This document shows, one piece after another, positions 1 to 9,060 of a stretch of DNA of 64,000 nucleotides. The stretch comes from Thermocatellispora tengchongensis (lineage in GTDB: Bacteria; Actinomycetota; Actinomycetes; Streptosporangiales; Streptosporangiaceae), in contig NZ_JACHGN010000004.1 in the NCBI RefSeq assembly GCF_014202315.1, positions 542,906-606,905 of the forward strand, given 5' to 3'. The notes beneath the pieces are model-generated. The model worked only from the letters and a program-made list of their open reading frames with translations, had not been told where the DNA came from and did not search any database. Position 1 is the stretch's first letter. Every line of letters begins with the position of its first letter. Made by a program: the position numbers and the translations under genes.

Positions 1-71
1 CATCTTGATTTTCCAGGAACGCGACATATCGTGTTTGATGTACGTTGTCGGTGTAGGGAAGGGCGAAGGCC

Positions 72-884
72 ATGCCCCAATGGACCATTGACAGGCCCGA
101 GAAGCTCACGTTCGAAAGCGTGCGGAGGCTCAGCGTGCGGATCGTGGCGGGACGGTTGGCCGTGCTCGCCAGCGACGGGCCGCCCATGCTGGAGGTGACC
201 GACATCGGCACGCCGCCGCTGGTGGTGACGCACGAGGAGGAGACCGGTGCGCTGACGGTGGCGTACCGCGATCTGACCTGGGACGGGTTGCTGGGCTGGT
301 TGCGTCCGGGCCGGCGTGAGACCACGCTCACCCTCACCGTGCCGAAGGACTGCCCGGTGCAGGCGGGGGTGATCTCCGCGTCCGCGCTCGTCGCGGGGTT
401 CGAGAACAGCACCAGGCTGAAGAGCGTGTCCGGGGAGATCGTGCTCGACGGCGTGAGCGGCGACATCCACGCCGAGACCGTCTCCGGCGACGTCGAGAGC
501 CGCACGCTCACCGGCGACCTCGCCTTCACCAGCGTCTCGGGGGAGCTGACCGTGGCCGACGGCACGCCGCGCCGGCTGCGCGCCAACACGGTGAGCGGAC
601 GCATCACCGCCGACCTCAGCCTCCCGCCGACCGGCCACGTCACGCTGAACAGCGTGTCGGGGCCGATCGTGGTACGACTGCCGGAGAAGGTGGACGTGGA
701 CGTCACCTTGTCCACCGCCTCGGGCCGGCTGAGCAGTTCCTTCGGCAAACTGAACGGCCCCGAGGCCAAGTGGCAGGTCCCGGGCACCAAGACGCTGGCC
801 GGCAGGCTCGGCGGCGGCATGGCATCACTGACGGCGACCACGATCTCGGCCGACGTCACTCTGCTCAAGGGAGAAACGCGATGA
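72..884 (+). CDS. DUF4097 family beta-repeat protein
   Basis: This 270-residue protein has no signal peptide or membrane segment. Residues about 105-235 contain repeated short strands of the type 'SVSGEI', 'TVSGDV', 'SVSGEL', 'TVSGRI' and 'SVSGPI', the signature of the DUF4097 right-handed beta fold. The biochemical role of the family is not settled; members often sit beside regulators in cell-envelope stress loci. A GGGAAGGGCGAAGG ribosome-binding site precedes the ATG. The stop codon overlaps the start of the PadR gene by 4 bp (ATGA), so the two are probably translationally coupled. Confidence 0.85.
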   Translation: MPQWTIDRPEKLTFESVRRLSVRIVAGRLAVLASDGPPMLEVTDIGTPPLVVTHEEETGALTVAYRDLTWDGLLGWLRPGRRETTLTLTVPKDCPVQAGVISASALVAGFENSTRLKSVSGEIVLDGVSGDIHAETVSGDVESRTLTGDLAFTSVSGELTVADGTPRRLRANTVSGRITADLSLPPTGHVTLNSVSGPIVVRLPEKVDVDVTLSTASGRLSSSFGKLNGPEAKWQVPGTKTLAGRLGGGMASLTATTISADVTLLKGETR

Positions 885-1711
885 GCCCGGTGTTCGGACA
901 CGGCCGCCTCAGGCTGTACCTGCTCAAGCTGCTGGAGGAGAGCCCCCGGCACGGCTACGAGGTGATCCGGCTGCTGCAGGACCGCTTCCTCGGCGTCTAC
1001 TCCCCCTCCCCCGGCACGATCTACCCGCGCCTGGCCCGCCTGGAGGAGGAGGGCCTGGTCACGCACGAGGTCGTGGAGGGCAAGAAGGTCTTCTCGCTCA
1101 CCGACAAGGGGCGCGCCGAACTGAACGAGCGGCTCGACGAGCTGGCCGAGCTGGAGCAGGAGATCTCCGAGTCGGTGCGCGACATCGCCCGCGAGGTCAA
1201 GGAGGACGTGCGCGACACGGTCAGGTCGCTGCGCGAGGAGCTGACCCAGATGGCCCGCGACGTACGCAGGGCGGGCGGCGAGTCCGGTGAGACCTGGCGC
1301 GAGCAGAAGGCCGACTGGAAGCGCATGCAACGGGAGCAGAAGGACGAGTGGCGGCGCGCCCAGCGCGAGTACCGGCTCCGGTGGCAGCAGCTCGCCCGGG
1401 AGCAGCGCGAGGAGTGGCGCAGGCACGCCCAGCAGATCCGCCAGGAGGGCGAGCGCTGGGGCGGCGAGTGGCGCCGGATCTGGAACGACGCCTGGTCCAC
1501 CTTCAGCGGCGCGCCCTGGGACGTGAACGACGACGCGGAGGAGGCGGGCCGCCGCGCCGAGCTCGACGCCGAGCTGGGCGAGGCGCTGGCCGACTTCGTG
1601 GCCGAGGTGCGCCGCGAGGTGTCCGATGCCGCGCTGACCCCGGCCATGGTCGCGGAGTGCCGTACGGTCCTCGACGAGGCCGCCGCCCGGATCCGCGACG
1701 CCCTGCGATGA
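881..1711 (+). CDS. PadR family regulator with Trp/Arg-rich hendecad coiled coil
   Basis: The first about 85 residues form a PadR winged helix ('LYLLKLLEESPRHGYEVI', then the 'SPGTIYPRLARLEEEGLV' recognition region). PadR proteins are usually 110-190 residues; this one has 276. The extra part is a long charged helix with an 11-residue repeat from about residue 141 (EQKADWKRMQR, EQKDEWRRAQR, EYRLRWQQLAR, EQREEWRRHAQ), each copy with a Trp at the sixth position. The ATG at 881 is chosen because it makes the ATGA overlap with the DUF4097 gene and follows AAGGGAG. The domain call is firm. The target is unknown; control of its own operon is the simplest inference. Confidence 0.85.
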   Translation: MSPVFGHGRLRLYLLKLLEESPRHGYEVIRLLQDRFLGVYSPSPGTIYPRLARLEEEGLVTHEVVEGKKVFSLTDKGRAELNERLDELAELEQEISESVRDIAREVKEDVRDTVRSLREELTQMARDVRRAGGESGETWREQKADWKRMQREQKDEWRRAQREYRLRWQQLAREQREEWRRHAQQIRQEGERWGGEWRRIWNDAWSTFSGAPWDVNDDAEEAGRRAELDAELGEALADFVAEVRREVSDAALTPAMVAECRTVLDEAAARIRDALR

Positions 1712-2007
1712 CCATGCTGGCCGCCCTCCGGCCGCCGCTGCTCCGCCCCCTCACGCCGGTGCGGCGCGCGGAGCAGCGTCCCGAGGGTCCTCCCCCCGTC
1801 CTCGCGCCCGAGAGCCCGCGCCCCCGCCTGACCCTCGTCCCGCCCCCGACGATCCCACCACCAACGATCCCACCACCGACGGCCCCGTCCCCGGCGGTCC
1901 CGACACCGGCGGCCGGTGCGAGGCCGCGCCCGGCGCCGAGCGTACGGCGCGGCGGGCGCGACAGGCGACCGGCGTGCGCGGCCCCCGTACCGGAAGGCGC
2001 GGCGTGA
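1708..2007 (+). CDS. possible small proline-rich protein
   Basis: A 99-codon frame starts with ATG overlapping the PadR stop (ATGA) and would encode a protein rich in Pro, Ala and Arg, with a repeated 'PTIPP' segment around residue 50. No domain, signal peptide or membrane segment is visible. The coupling to the PadR gene is the only positive evidence. The composition is also what random high-GC sequence gives, so this may be non-coding. It fills most of the gap before the convergent oxidoreductase gene. Confidence 0.3.
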   Translation: MTMLAALRPPLLRPLTPVRRAEQRPEGPPPVLAPESPRPRLTLVPPPTIPPPTIPPPTAPSPAVPTPAAGARPRPAPSVRRGGRDRRPACAAPVPEGAA

Positions 2008-2052
2008 GCTGCACCCGAACCAGAACGCCCGCACCGGCCGGCCGATCCCGGC

Positions 2053-3009
2053 TCAGACCGTGAACACCACCTTGCCGAACAGCTCGCCCCGATGCATGGC
2101 CTCGAACCCGTCGCGGGCCTCGGTCAGCGGCATCGTCCGGTCGATGACCGGGCGGACGCCCGTCTGCTCCATGAAGATCGTGAGCCGGGCGAGCTGATCG
2201 CGGGTGCCCATGGTGCTGCCGCTGATCGACAGTTGCAGGAAGAAGACCCGGTTCAGCTCCGCGGGCGGGGCGTACCCCGTGGTGGCGCCGCTGACCACGA
2301 TCCGGCCGCCCGGCCGCAGCGACTTCAGCGAATGGTCCCAGGTGGCCTGGCCCACGGTCTCCATGACCGCGTCCACCCGCTCCGGCAGCCGCGCCCCGGT
2401 CTCGAACACCCGGTCGGCGCCCAGGCTGAGCGCGCGTTCGCGCTTCTCCTCCGACCGGCTGGTGGCCCACACCCGGAACCCGCCGGCCCGGCCCAGCGCG
2501 ATGAGCGCCGTCGCCACCCCGCCGCCCGCGCCCTGCACCAGCACGGTCGAGCCGGGCTCCAGCCCCGACTTGTCGAACAACATCCGGTACGCCGTGAGCC
2601 ACGCCGTCGGCAGGCAGGCCGCCTCGGCGAACGTCAGCGCGGCCGGCTTGGGCACCAGGTTCCGCCGCGGCACGGCCACCCGCTCGGCGAACGTCCCGTC
2701 GTACACCTCCGACAGCAGTGAGCGCTTGGGGTCGAGGGTCTCGTCGGCGCCGGTTCCGATGACCGAGTGCACGATGACCTCGTTGCCGTCCTCGTCGAGC
2801 CCGGCCGCGTCGCAGCCGAGCACGATCGGCAGCCGGTCCTGGCTGATGCCCACGCCCTTGAGGGTCCACAGGTCGTGGTGGTTGAGCGCGGTCGCCTTGA
2901 CGGTCACCGTTGTCCAGCCGTCGGGCGTCTTCGGCTCGGGATGCTCACCCAGCGTCAGGCCGGCGAGCGGATTGTCGGGATCGGTCTGTGTGGCGGTTAC
3001 GGCGAACAT
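2053..3009 (-). CDS. zinc-binding dehydrogenase / quinone oxidoreductase-like (MDR family)
   Basis: This 318-residue protein has the medium-chain dehydrogenase/reductase layout. The N-terminal GroES-like half includes 'ALNHHDLWTLKGVG' and 'VLGCDAAG'. The Rossmann half carries the glycine-rich 'VQGAGGGVATALIALGR' nucleotide-binding loop near residue 155. It probably catalyses NAD(P)H-dependent reduction or oxidation of a small carbonyl or quinone; the substrate cannot be read from the sequence. The catalytic-zinc ligands of classical alcohol dehydrogenases are not obvious. It converges on the PadR operon. Confidence 0.85.
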   Translation of the reverse strand: MFAVTATQTDPDNPLAGLTLGEHPEPKTPDGWTTVTVKATALNHHDLWTLKGVGISQDRLPIVLGCDAAGLDEDGNEVIVHSVIGTGADETLDPKRSLLSEVYDGTFAERVAVPRRNLVPKPAALTFAEAACLPTAWLTAYRMLFDKSGLEPGSTVLVQGAGGGVATALIALGRAGGFRVWATSRSEEKRERALSLGADRVFETGARLPERVDAVMETVGQATWDHSLKSLRPGGRIVVSGATTGYAPPAELNRVFFLQLSISGSTMGTRDQLARLTIFMEQTGVRPVIDRTMPLTEARDGFEAMHRGELFGKVVFTV

Positions 3010-3033
3010 GGCGGCACCATACCCCGCGGCCCC

Positions 3034-3939
3034 TCAGCCGCCGCCCATCGCCCGCACCTCGATGCCCTTCAGCACCCTTTGCGCGAACCACCGCTCGGCC
3101 CCGACCGCCACGAGCATGTCGCCCTTGCAGGTCTTGGCCGTGTAGCCCTGCCCGGTCACGATGGCCGGCATCGGGGAGCGGGCGTCGCAGCCGGGCGTGG
3201 GGGCCAGCACCACGACCCTGCCGCCCACGCCGCCGAACCAGAGCTGGGGGCCGACGGGCGCGTCGCCGTACGTCTCGCCGGGCCGGCCGAGGGTGACCGG
3301 CCCGCCCGCGCGCAGCACCAGGAACCCGCGACGGGGCACCGTGCCGCGTACGTGCCGGGCCAGGTCCATCCGCTCGTCGAACGCCACCCCGTCGCCGCGC
3401 GGTTCGTCCATGGCCAGGATCCAGCGCCCGAAGCGGAAGACCGTCACATACCCGCCGTCGCGCCCGGCGCGCTGCGGCCACAACGACACGTCGTCGGTCA
3501 GGCGGCGCAGCCTCTGCCCGCCCGCGGCGATCTCCGCCTCGCCCTCCAGCGGCGCGTACAGGATGCGGAACCCGTCCCAGGCGGCGTGCCGCACTCCGAT
3601 CGCGGGCCGGACGCCGAGGGCGGCCAGGCCCAGCCGCGCCGGATAGGACACGCGCGCCCGCGACCCGTCGGGGAAGGTGACGTCCACGGCCTCGGCGTCC
3701 CGCCCGGCCCGGCGGGGCTCGGGCACCAGGGCGTTCGGCCTGGTCTCGATCACACTGAGCGCGGGCCGCGGCGTGGCGGTCGTGGCGGCCGGCGGCCCGG
3801 CGCCGTCGCCACGGCCGAGCATCACCACGGCCACCGGCACGGCGATCAGCCCCACGACGACGACGGCGCCCAGCCACCCCGGGCCGCGCCGCCGAGGCGG
3901 GTCCGCGTCGATGACGTCGTAGCGACCACCGCCGACCAA
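3034..3939 (-). CDS. single-pass membrane protein of unknown function
   Basis: One strong hydrophobic helix ('GWLGAVVVVGLIAVPVAVVM') lies near the N-terminus and is followed by about 250 residues that would be extracytoplasmic. The outer part is rich in beta-prone segments and contains two Cys residues ('PGCDARS', 'KTCKGD') that could form a disulfide. No family was recognised. The TTG at 3939 is favoured because AGGTGG lies six bases upstream; an open frame continues to 4068 but has no better start. It is divergent from the first protease gene. Confidence 0.6.
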   Translation of the reverse strand: MVGGGRYDVIDADPPRRRGPGWLGAVVVVGLIAVPVAVVMLGRGDGAGPPAATTATPRPALSVIETRPNALVPEPRRAGRDAEAVDVTFPDGSRARVSYPARLGLAALGVRPAIGVRHAAWDGFRILYAPLEGEAEIAAGGQRLRRLTDDVSLWPQRAGRDGGYVTVFRFGRWILAMDEPRGDGVAFDERMDLARHVRGTVPRRGFLVLRAGGPVTLGRPGETYGDAPVGPQLWFGGVGGRVVVLAPTPGCDARSPMPAIVTGQGYTAKTCKGDMLVAVGAERWFAQRVLKGIEVRAMGGG

Positions 3940-4128
3940 GGCCAGCCACCTTACAACCGCACGAACATACGCACCCTCCAGTTCACCACCGCGGGCCGAG
4001 AGCCTGTGACACACGTGAACGCAGCGACGAGAATCAATCAGAAAAACGCCGGAGAACGATGCGCACATCAGCCGGAAAAGCGTGGTTCACCACTGCGCCA
4101 CACCCCGCCCCACCTGCACCTATATCGG

Positions 4129-4156
4129 TTGCGTGGGTATTCGGAAAAGGTATATC
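4129..4156 (+). promoter_or_regulatory. candidate promoter of first protease gene
   Basis: TTGCGT and TATATC are separated by 16 bp, about 130 bp before the protease start. A second TATATC lies 30 bp upstream at 4121-4126. The match to a vegetative actinobacterial promoter is only fair. The rest of 3940-4288 shows nothing else recognisable. Confidence 0.3.
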
Positions 4157-4288
4157 CATAACGGACCCGCATCACCGATAGCTTTCCGGTTGGTTCTGCG
4201 GCGAGGGGGAGATCGAGACCGTTAGCGTTCCGATCGTTTACCGGGCATGGGAAGTCCCGCCCAGCCCGGAGAAACGAAAGGAGCACCC

Positions 4289-5410
4289 TTGAATTCCCGA
4301 GCACGGCGCCTCACGATCCCCCTCACCGGCGCGCTGCTGGCCGCCGGCGCGATCGGCGCCTCCACCTCAACCGCGGAGGCGACCCAGGCCGCCCCGTCCG
4401 ACGTCATCACCCGCGCCGCCGGAGCGTCCGTCGAGGAGGCCATCTCGTTCTGGTCTCCGGCGAAGATGCGGGCCGCCAAGGACGCCACCGGCGACCTGGA
4501 CGTCAGCCTGCGCAACACCAGTGGCGCCCACAAGGCGACCCCCGACGGCCCGGCGGGCACGGTGCCGCCGATCGGCCAGGAGAAGGCCAAGCCGATCAAG
4601 AGCAAGCAGGTCAACCTGCCCAACACGGTCGGCCGGGTGTTCTTCACCCTGCCCGGCAAGAACCCGCAGGACCCGTCGAGCTGGCGCTACTGCTCCGGCA
4701 CGTCCATCCAGGGCAAGTACCGCAACGTGGTCGCCACCTCGGCGCACTGCGTGTACGACACCAAGCACAACACCTTCTACGACAACTGGATCTTCATCCC
4801 GTCGTACTGGGACGGCGACCAGGTGTGGGACGGCAAGACCCCGTACGGGATCTACGTCGCGAAGTGGTTCAACGCGCACGACGACTTCGTCGTGAAGGAG
4901 GACTTCGACTACGACTACGCCTTCGTCAACGTCCACAGCGGCATCAAGGTCAAGTGGAAGAAGGTCAACGGCAAGTGGGTTCCCGACGACATCACCAGGG
5001 TCGGCAGGCTGGGTGACAACGTCGGCGGCCAGGGCTTCACGTGGAACCGCAGCACCAAGGCCACCGTCTTCTCCTTCGGCTACCCGGCCGGCCCCCACCC
5101 CGACGGCGACAAGCCGTACACCGGCCGCACCATGAAGTGGTGCTACGGCACCACGGCCCCGATGCCGGCCGGCCCGGCGTACCGGATCGAGGAGCACATC
5201 GGCTTCAAGTGCGCCTTCACCGCCGGCGCCAGCGGCGGCCCGTTCCTGTACAACTACAAGAACGCCAGCCGCACCGGCTACCTGATCGGCGTCAACAGCG
5301 TCGCCTGGGACACCGACAAGAACGACAGGTACGACCGCATCTCCTCGCCGTACTTCAACGGCGAGACCTACCAGGTCTACAAGAAGGCCGCCAACCGCTG
5401 GACCAAGTAA
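4289..5410 (+). CDS. secreted trypsin-like serine peptidase, short form
   Basis: The protein has 373 residues. A basic n-region and hydrophobic core end at 'STAEA', a likely signal-peptidase site near residue 31. The chymotrypsin fold is shown by His153 in 'SAHCVYD', Asp209 in 'DYAFV' and Ser315 in 'GASGGPF'. Cys pairs flank the His (YCSG/AHC) and the Ser (KWCYG/FKCAF). The 80-100 residues between signal peptide and fold may be a propeptide. The TTG at 4289 is chosen because AAAGGAG sits five bases upstream; two paralogs also start with TTG. It is the shortest of the five paralogs, and the toxin island separates it from the others. Catalytic activity is expected but the cleavage specificity is unknown. 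Confidence 0.88.
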   Translation: MNSRARRLTIPLTGALLAAGAIGASTSTAEATQAAPSDVITRAAGASVEEAISFWSPAKMRAAKDATGDLDVSLRNTSGAHKATPDGPAGTVPPIGQEKAKPIKSKQVNLPNTVGRVFFTLPGKNPQDPSSWRYCSGTSIQGKYRNVVATSAHCVYDTKHNTFYDNWIFIPSYWDGDQVWDGKTPYGIYVAKWFNAHDDFVVKEDFDYDYAFVNVHSGIKVKWKKVNGKWVPDDITRVGRLGDNVGGQGFTWNRSTKATVFSFGYPAGPHPDGDKPYTGRTMKWCYGTTAPMPAGPAYRIEEHIGFKCAFTAGASGGPFLYNYKNASRTGYLIGVNSVAWDTDKNDRYDRISSPYFNGETYQVYKKAANRWTK

Positions 5411-5462
5411 CAACTGACTGAAGGGCGGACGTCAGGCCATTACGCCCGCCCAGCACGACCCC

Positions 5463-5497
5463 AAGGGGGCCCGGACCACCTCACCCGGGCCCCCTTT
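5463..5497 (+). terminator. rho-independent terminator after protease gene
   Basis: AAGGGGGCCCGG and CCGGGCCCCCTTT form a 12-bp stem ending in T residues, about 50 bp after the stop. A diverged copy of this terminator with its leading sequence occurs at 9061-9132. The sequence from here to about 5915 contains only short hairpins (for example GTCGGGC-TCC-GCCCGAC at 5565-5581) and no convincing gene. Confidence 0.85.
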
Positions 5498-5917
5498 CTA
5501 CGTGAGTCCACGCCCCGCCGTACGTGTCAACGGCCCTCGCTATCGCTCGGACGCCCTTCTCAATGTCGGGCTCCGCCCGACGCTAGCGCCCTGAGCTCCA
5601 CCCATTACCCACCATCTCCGATCACCCGCCTGGCGGGCCAGAACGCGCCCTGCCGACGCACCCGCCGCCCATGCTCGCGAAGCGCCGGCCGACAGCCGCG
5701 CTGCCGCCCCCTGGGTCCCCTTGGCCGCTACGGGGGGATGACGGCCAAGGGAACCCGCCCTCCGGTGGATCGACACCCGGAGGCACCGCCCTGGGGTGGG
5801 GAAGACCAAGGCGGCAACTTGTCAGCCGGGGACAAACCCCTGCCGCCCCGCTTCCGATGCTCGGGCCTGGAGGCCCTGCGCTTCGGGTCGGGTTGTCATC
5901 GGATGACATGGTTGCTG

Positions 5918-6455
5918 TCAGCCGGAGTGCTCGATTCGTCGGCTAGGCCCGGATGCATTCATGCGGGTCAGCGCCTTATCGACCAGACGGCCGACGCTTC
6001 CGAGGTCCGACAGCATCCGGCGGCGATCGGTCTCTTCCCAAGCCCTGATAGCCGCTTGGATGTCGCCCGACTTACCGGCCTTGACGATGACGTCCCGACC
6101 GTTGACCCGCTTCGTGGCCAGGTCGCCGACGATGATCCAGCCATTCAACGATCACGCTGCCGAGCGGCCACGATCAGGTCAACGACCTTTTCCGGGTGTT
6201 CTCGTTCGACCGTTGAAGATCTTGACCGTTGCGGATGGACACGAGATAGCACCCAGAGCGCGGTCCAATGGCCACCGTGGCATCGCGCCACCCCTGAGGG
6301 CCGGTCACCGTGAGTTCGGGCGGATGCCGTTTCACCCACGTCAGGGAGTCGGGCCGGTCGGGCCAGGCGGGGAGGTTCCATCCGGCGTCGTGAAGACCGA
6401 AATGGTCGATCAAAAAGTTCGTCCGCACCGCCGGCCGCTGCCGCACCATCCGCAT
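5918..6455 (-). pseudogene. frameshifted remnant of an unrecognised gene
   Basis: Protein-like sequence runs across three frames on the minus strand. The first part (6455 to about 6220) contains 'GPQGWRDATVAIGPRSG'. It continues in another frame as 'EHPEKVVDLIVAARQR', then in a third from a TTG at 6148 with 'VGDLATKRVNGRDVIVKAG' and ends at 5918. Joined, they would make one protein of about 175 residues with two frameshifts. I do not recognise the family. Two or three tiny separate genes are possible but less likely. It lies inside the island that also carries the broken toxin. Confidence 0.35.
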
Positions 6456-6639
6456 CCAAGCCGACGACTACCTCCTGACCGCCGCCGACCCACTGCCGCC
6501 CGGCCTACGCGACGCGCTCAAGCAGATCCACGCTCCCGAAGGTGCGCACTACTGTAGCAGCACGAGCGGTAGAACTCCCTGCTCGTCCACCCAATCGTGG
6601 CGGGACCTGGCAACAGACAGAATTTCGGGATTCGCCACA

Positions 6640-7398
6640 CTAAAGAAAGGTTACCTCAACCTCGCGATCGCGGAACACCGACAATATATCGCCGGCTTCG
6701 GCATCGCCGACACGCTGCTTAAATTCTAGAAAGTTTCGCCAAATAATTCGGAAAGCCTCTTTGTTCGACCTGCTTTTCCTAAGACAATCGTTAAGGGCGC
6801 TCAAGTTTGATCCGAAATAACCTCCCACCCCGTTCACCGCCTCTCCAAGAGCGCAGTAAAAACCGTACACGTTAACCATCTCGACGCCATCGACAAACCA
6901 TTCGACCGTGTCGCCATAGCGCATTCCCTCGCGACCAGCGGAGAACCAGGCATTTTGAACTACATGCAACCAGGATGCGTAATGCGCGGGGGGAAACTTC
7001 TTCCATTCACCCAAGCGGGTAGGCCCACCAGCCGCCCAATAACGCCAGAACTCGCCCGCTCTCGGATATGGATACGAAACCCCAAAAAAGGAGGCCGACA
7101 GGTCTGTGGCGCCCGGCAAGGTCTTGCTCTCACATATAGCATCGACACGCATTTCTCTCATATAATACTCCCCTATCGCCTCCCCCCTAATGTCCATCAC
7201 CTGCAGGGCGACATCGCCAAAGAATGCGGGAGTGGTCGTCACGTCGAGCGTAGCCCCATATATCCGTATATTGTCGGATGCCGCCTGTGACGACTCCAGG
7301 AAGAATCCTTGAATATCGACGGCCGAAAAAAACTTTAGTCCTGATCCCTCCTCAACGAATCGATACAGAGTGACGACTGAGCCTTTATCGTTGGGCAT
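6640..7398 (-). CDS. barstar-like immunity protein with extra N-terminal domain
   Basis: The C-terminal third (about residues 165-252) reads like barstar: a 'FYCALGEAVNG' helix, then 'GYFGSNLSALNDCLR' matching the family pattern Y-[FY]-G-x-N-x-x-A-L-x-D-C-L, and a final strand 'REVEVTFL'. Barstar inhibits barnase-type ribonucleases, and a barnase-like toxin domain lies immediately upstream, so the pair fits toxin plus immunity. The first about 160 residues are not recognised. Base composition is visibly less GC-rich than the flanking genes, which suggests acquisition by transfer. No strong ribosome-binding site precedes the ATG. Confidence 0.65.
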   Translation of the reverse strand: MPNDKGSVVTLYRFVEEGSGLKFFSAVDIQGFFLESSQAASDNIRIYGATLDVTTTPAFFGDVALQVMDIRGEAIGEYYMREMRVDAICESKTLPGATDLSASFFGVSYPYPRAGEFWRYWAAGGPTRLGEWKKFPPAHYASWLHVVQNAWFSAGREGMRYGDTVEWFVDGVEMVNVYGFYCALGEAVNGVGGYFGSNLSALNDCLRKSRSNKEAFRIIWRNFLEFKQRVGDAEAGDILSVFRDREVEVTFL

Positions 7399-7532
7399 GA
7401 CTATTCGATCCCGTCAATCTTAACCATTTTGCGCCGCCCGGCGGCGGCCAGTCGATGGTCAGGTCCTACGTACCCCTCGCCGGGGGCCACCTCCCAGCTT
7501 AGCGCAAAGTCGGAGGAAGTATGCGCTAGCTA

Positions 7533-7820
7533 CTAACGCCAACCAGAATCTGGGAAGTGGGGCGATTTGAACGGGTGTATAGTCTCATAATGATCATTGG
7601 TCCATCCCATGACTTTCGTACCGCCGGGAAGCGTCTTCTCTAGAATTCGGTGTTTATTACCTTTTGCCCCCGGAACCAGATACTCTTTAGCGCCAGTCCA
7701 GGGCTTTTCGTGGGGTTTCCGCCCTTCGAATATCCCCTGCTTTCCCGTGTTAGGGTCAATCTCGGGAACTCCACGCCCCGCTCGGATATCCTCATAGGCA
7801 TCGACAGTTGCCTTGGACAT
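7533..7820 (-). pseudogene. barnase-like ribonuclease toxin tip, cut off from its N-terminus
   Basis: This 95-codon frame encodes a typical polymorphic-toxin tip. 'MSKATVDAYEDIRAGRG' is the linker often found before RHS/CDI toxin domains. The segment from 'KEYLVPGAKGNKHRILEK' to 'WTNDHYETIHPF' resembles the second half of barnase, with the catalytic His of its 'DHY' motif and an upstream Glu and Arg in order. Open sequence continues before the ATG as 'DPLPNQ', directly abutting the stop of the upstream signal-peptide gene. The two appear to be one toxin gene split by a +1 frame change at about 7836. The ATG gives no export signal. Confidence 0.55.
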
Positions 7821-7836
7821 TTGATTAGGAAGTGGG

Positions 7837-8670
7837 TCAGACGGTGACGATAACGCGCCACTGGTATTGGGCGCTCCACTTCAATGCCCCTGTCGGCACC
7901 TTCCACTTGTTCACGCCATTGCTCAACTGCCCGGAGGACACGCACTCCGGTCCCTGCTGGATATGCGCCGGGCATACATCGAACTCGTAGTTGAGTACGG
8001 CCCCGCTCACCGACGTGGCCTGCGCGGTCAGCGTGGGAGTGAGGGTCGTAAGAAGCAGTTCCCCTCTAGGGCTCAGGCTGGACAGGTCGAGGGAGGGCGG
8101 TGGCGGTGCAGGACAGGCGCCGCGATCCGTCCATATAAAACTGACGCCGGGTTCCCCTCCGCTTCCCGACGTCAAGCGCTCCCACACTCGGCCCTTGTAT
8201 CCGACCAGCGTTCCGGCCCCGTACCAGCGGGTTGGGCTCCATATCTCGTACGATCCGCAGTACTCCGCAGCGGCGACCAGCGAAGACGCAACAGCGATAT
8301 CGCTCTGCTCCGCCCGCCGCACCCCGGAGGGCAGCTTGTCCAACCCCGTCACGGGCTTGGTGTAGGGACGGACACCACCTGGTCCCCGTTCAATGGGTAG
8401 CGCGCCCTTCGGGCTCTCCGCTCGTTGCTCGGGGAGGGTCACCCTGGCGGATGTAGTCGTCGCGGCGGGGGCAACCAGGGACGGCAATCCGGCAGCCGCT
8501 CCGGCCATTTGGTCCGGCGTGTCCGGCGGTGCCGCGGCCATGGGTGTGGGGACGGCCGCAACCGGCTCGGCCGTCAGCGAGAGAAGACCCGGGGCGACGG
8601 CGACCAGGACAAGCGACGCGAGCCAGGAACGTCTTTTGGGCACGCCAAACCAACGCGACATCCCGCGCAT
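7837..8670 (-). pseudogene. N-terminal remnant of secreted RHS-type polymorphic toxin
   Basis: The product would have about 277 residues: a signal peptide ('LASLVLVAVAPGLLSL' ending 'PVAA'), a Pro/Ala-rich linker, and a region ending in 'LSPRGELLLTTLTPTLTAQA' and 'WKVPTGALKWSAQYQWRV', which resembles the fibronectin-like segment preceding the repeats of large actinobacterial RHS/DNRLRE proteins. No RHS repeats follow; the frame stops at 7837 and the barnase-like tip continues in the next frame. I infer an internal deletion of a much longer toxin gene. The ATG at 8670 follows GAGGGG; another ATG is at 8661. The sequence from 8671 to 9060 shows no gene. Confidence 0.5.
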
Positions 8671-9060
8671 ACGCCCCTCACGCCCCGAACCACCGGTCAA
8701 CAACACAGAACACAACGCCTGCGTCGCTCTTACTCCGGCATTCAGGCACCGCACTGCCTACCGGAGGCTCGAAGCGATCTCAGGAAAATCGCCCAAAACG
8801 TAACTCTGTCCGACAACCAGTGCAAGTGTGGCATAGATCACAGACACGGGCTGTGTGCGACCGAGCGCGGAAATAGATCGAATAGGGAGCGACCAGAATT
8901 GGAGGCAACGACGCCGGTCACGACGCTGCGTTACCAGCAGCCACGTCTGGTCGCGCACTTCGAGTGAGCAGAAGGTGTCTTGCAGGACTATTCCGGAAGG
9001 GACCTTGTCGAGTAAGAGGCAGAAGAGAGAGTCGTACTAGCTCTGCCAACTTTTGAGGTG

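Noticed and set aside
6409..6570. Plus-strand open sequence with 'IRIQADDYLLTAADPLPPG', suggestive of a transposase tail
   Set aside because: The resemblance to transposase C-termini is only an impression, there is no start or partner domain, and it overlaps the minus-strand remnant. Not enough for a feature.
8425..8967. Plus-strand open frame opposite the toxin N-terminus
   Set aside because: Composition and codon pattern are those of an antisense shadow; the minus-strand product has a signal peptide and family-like segments.
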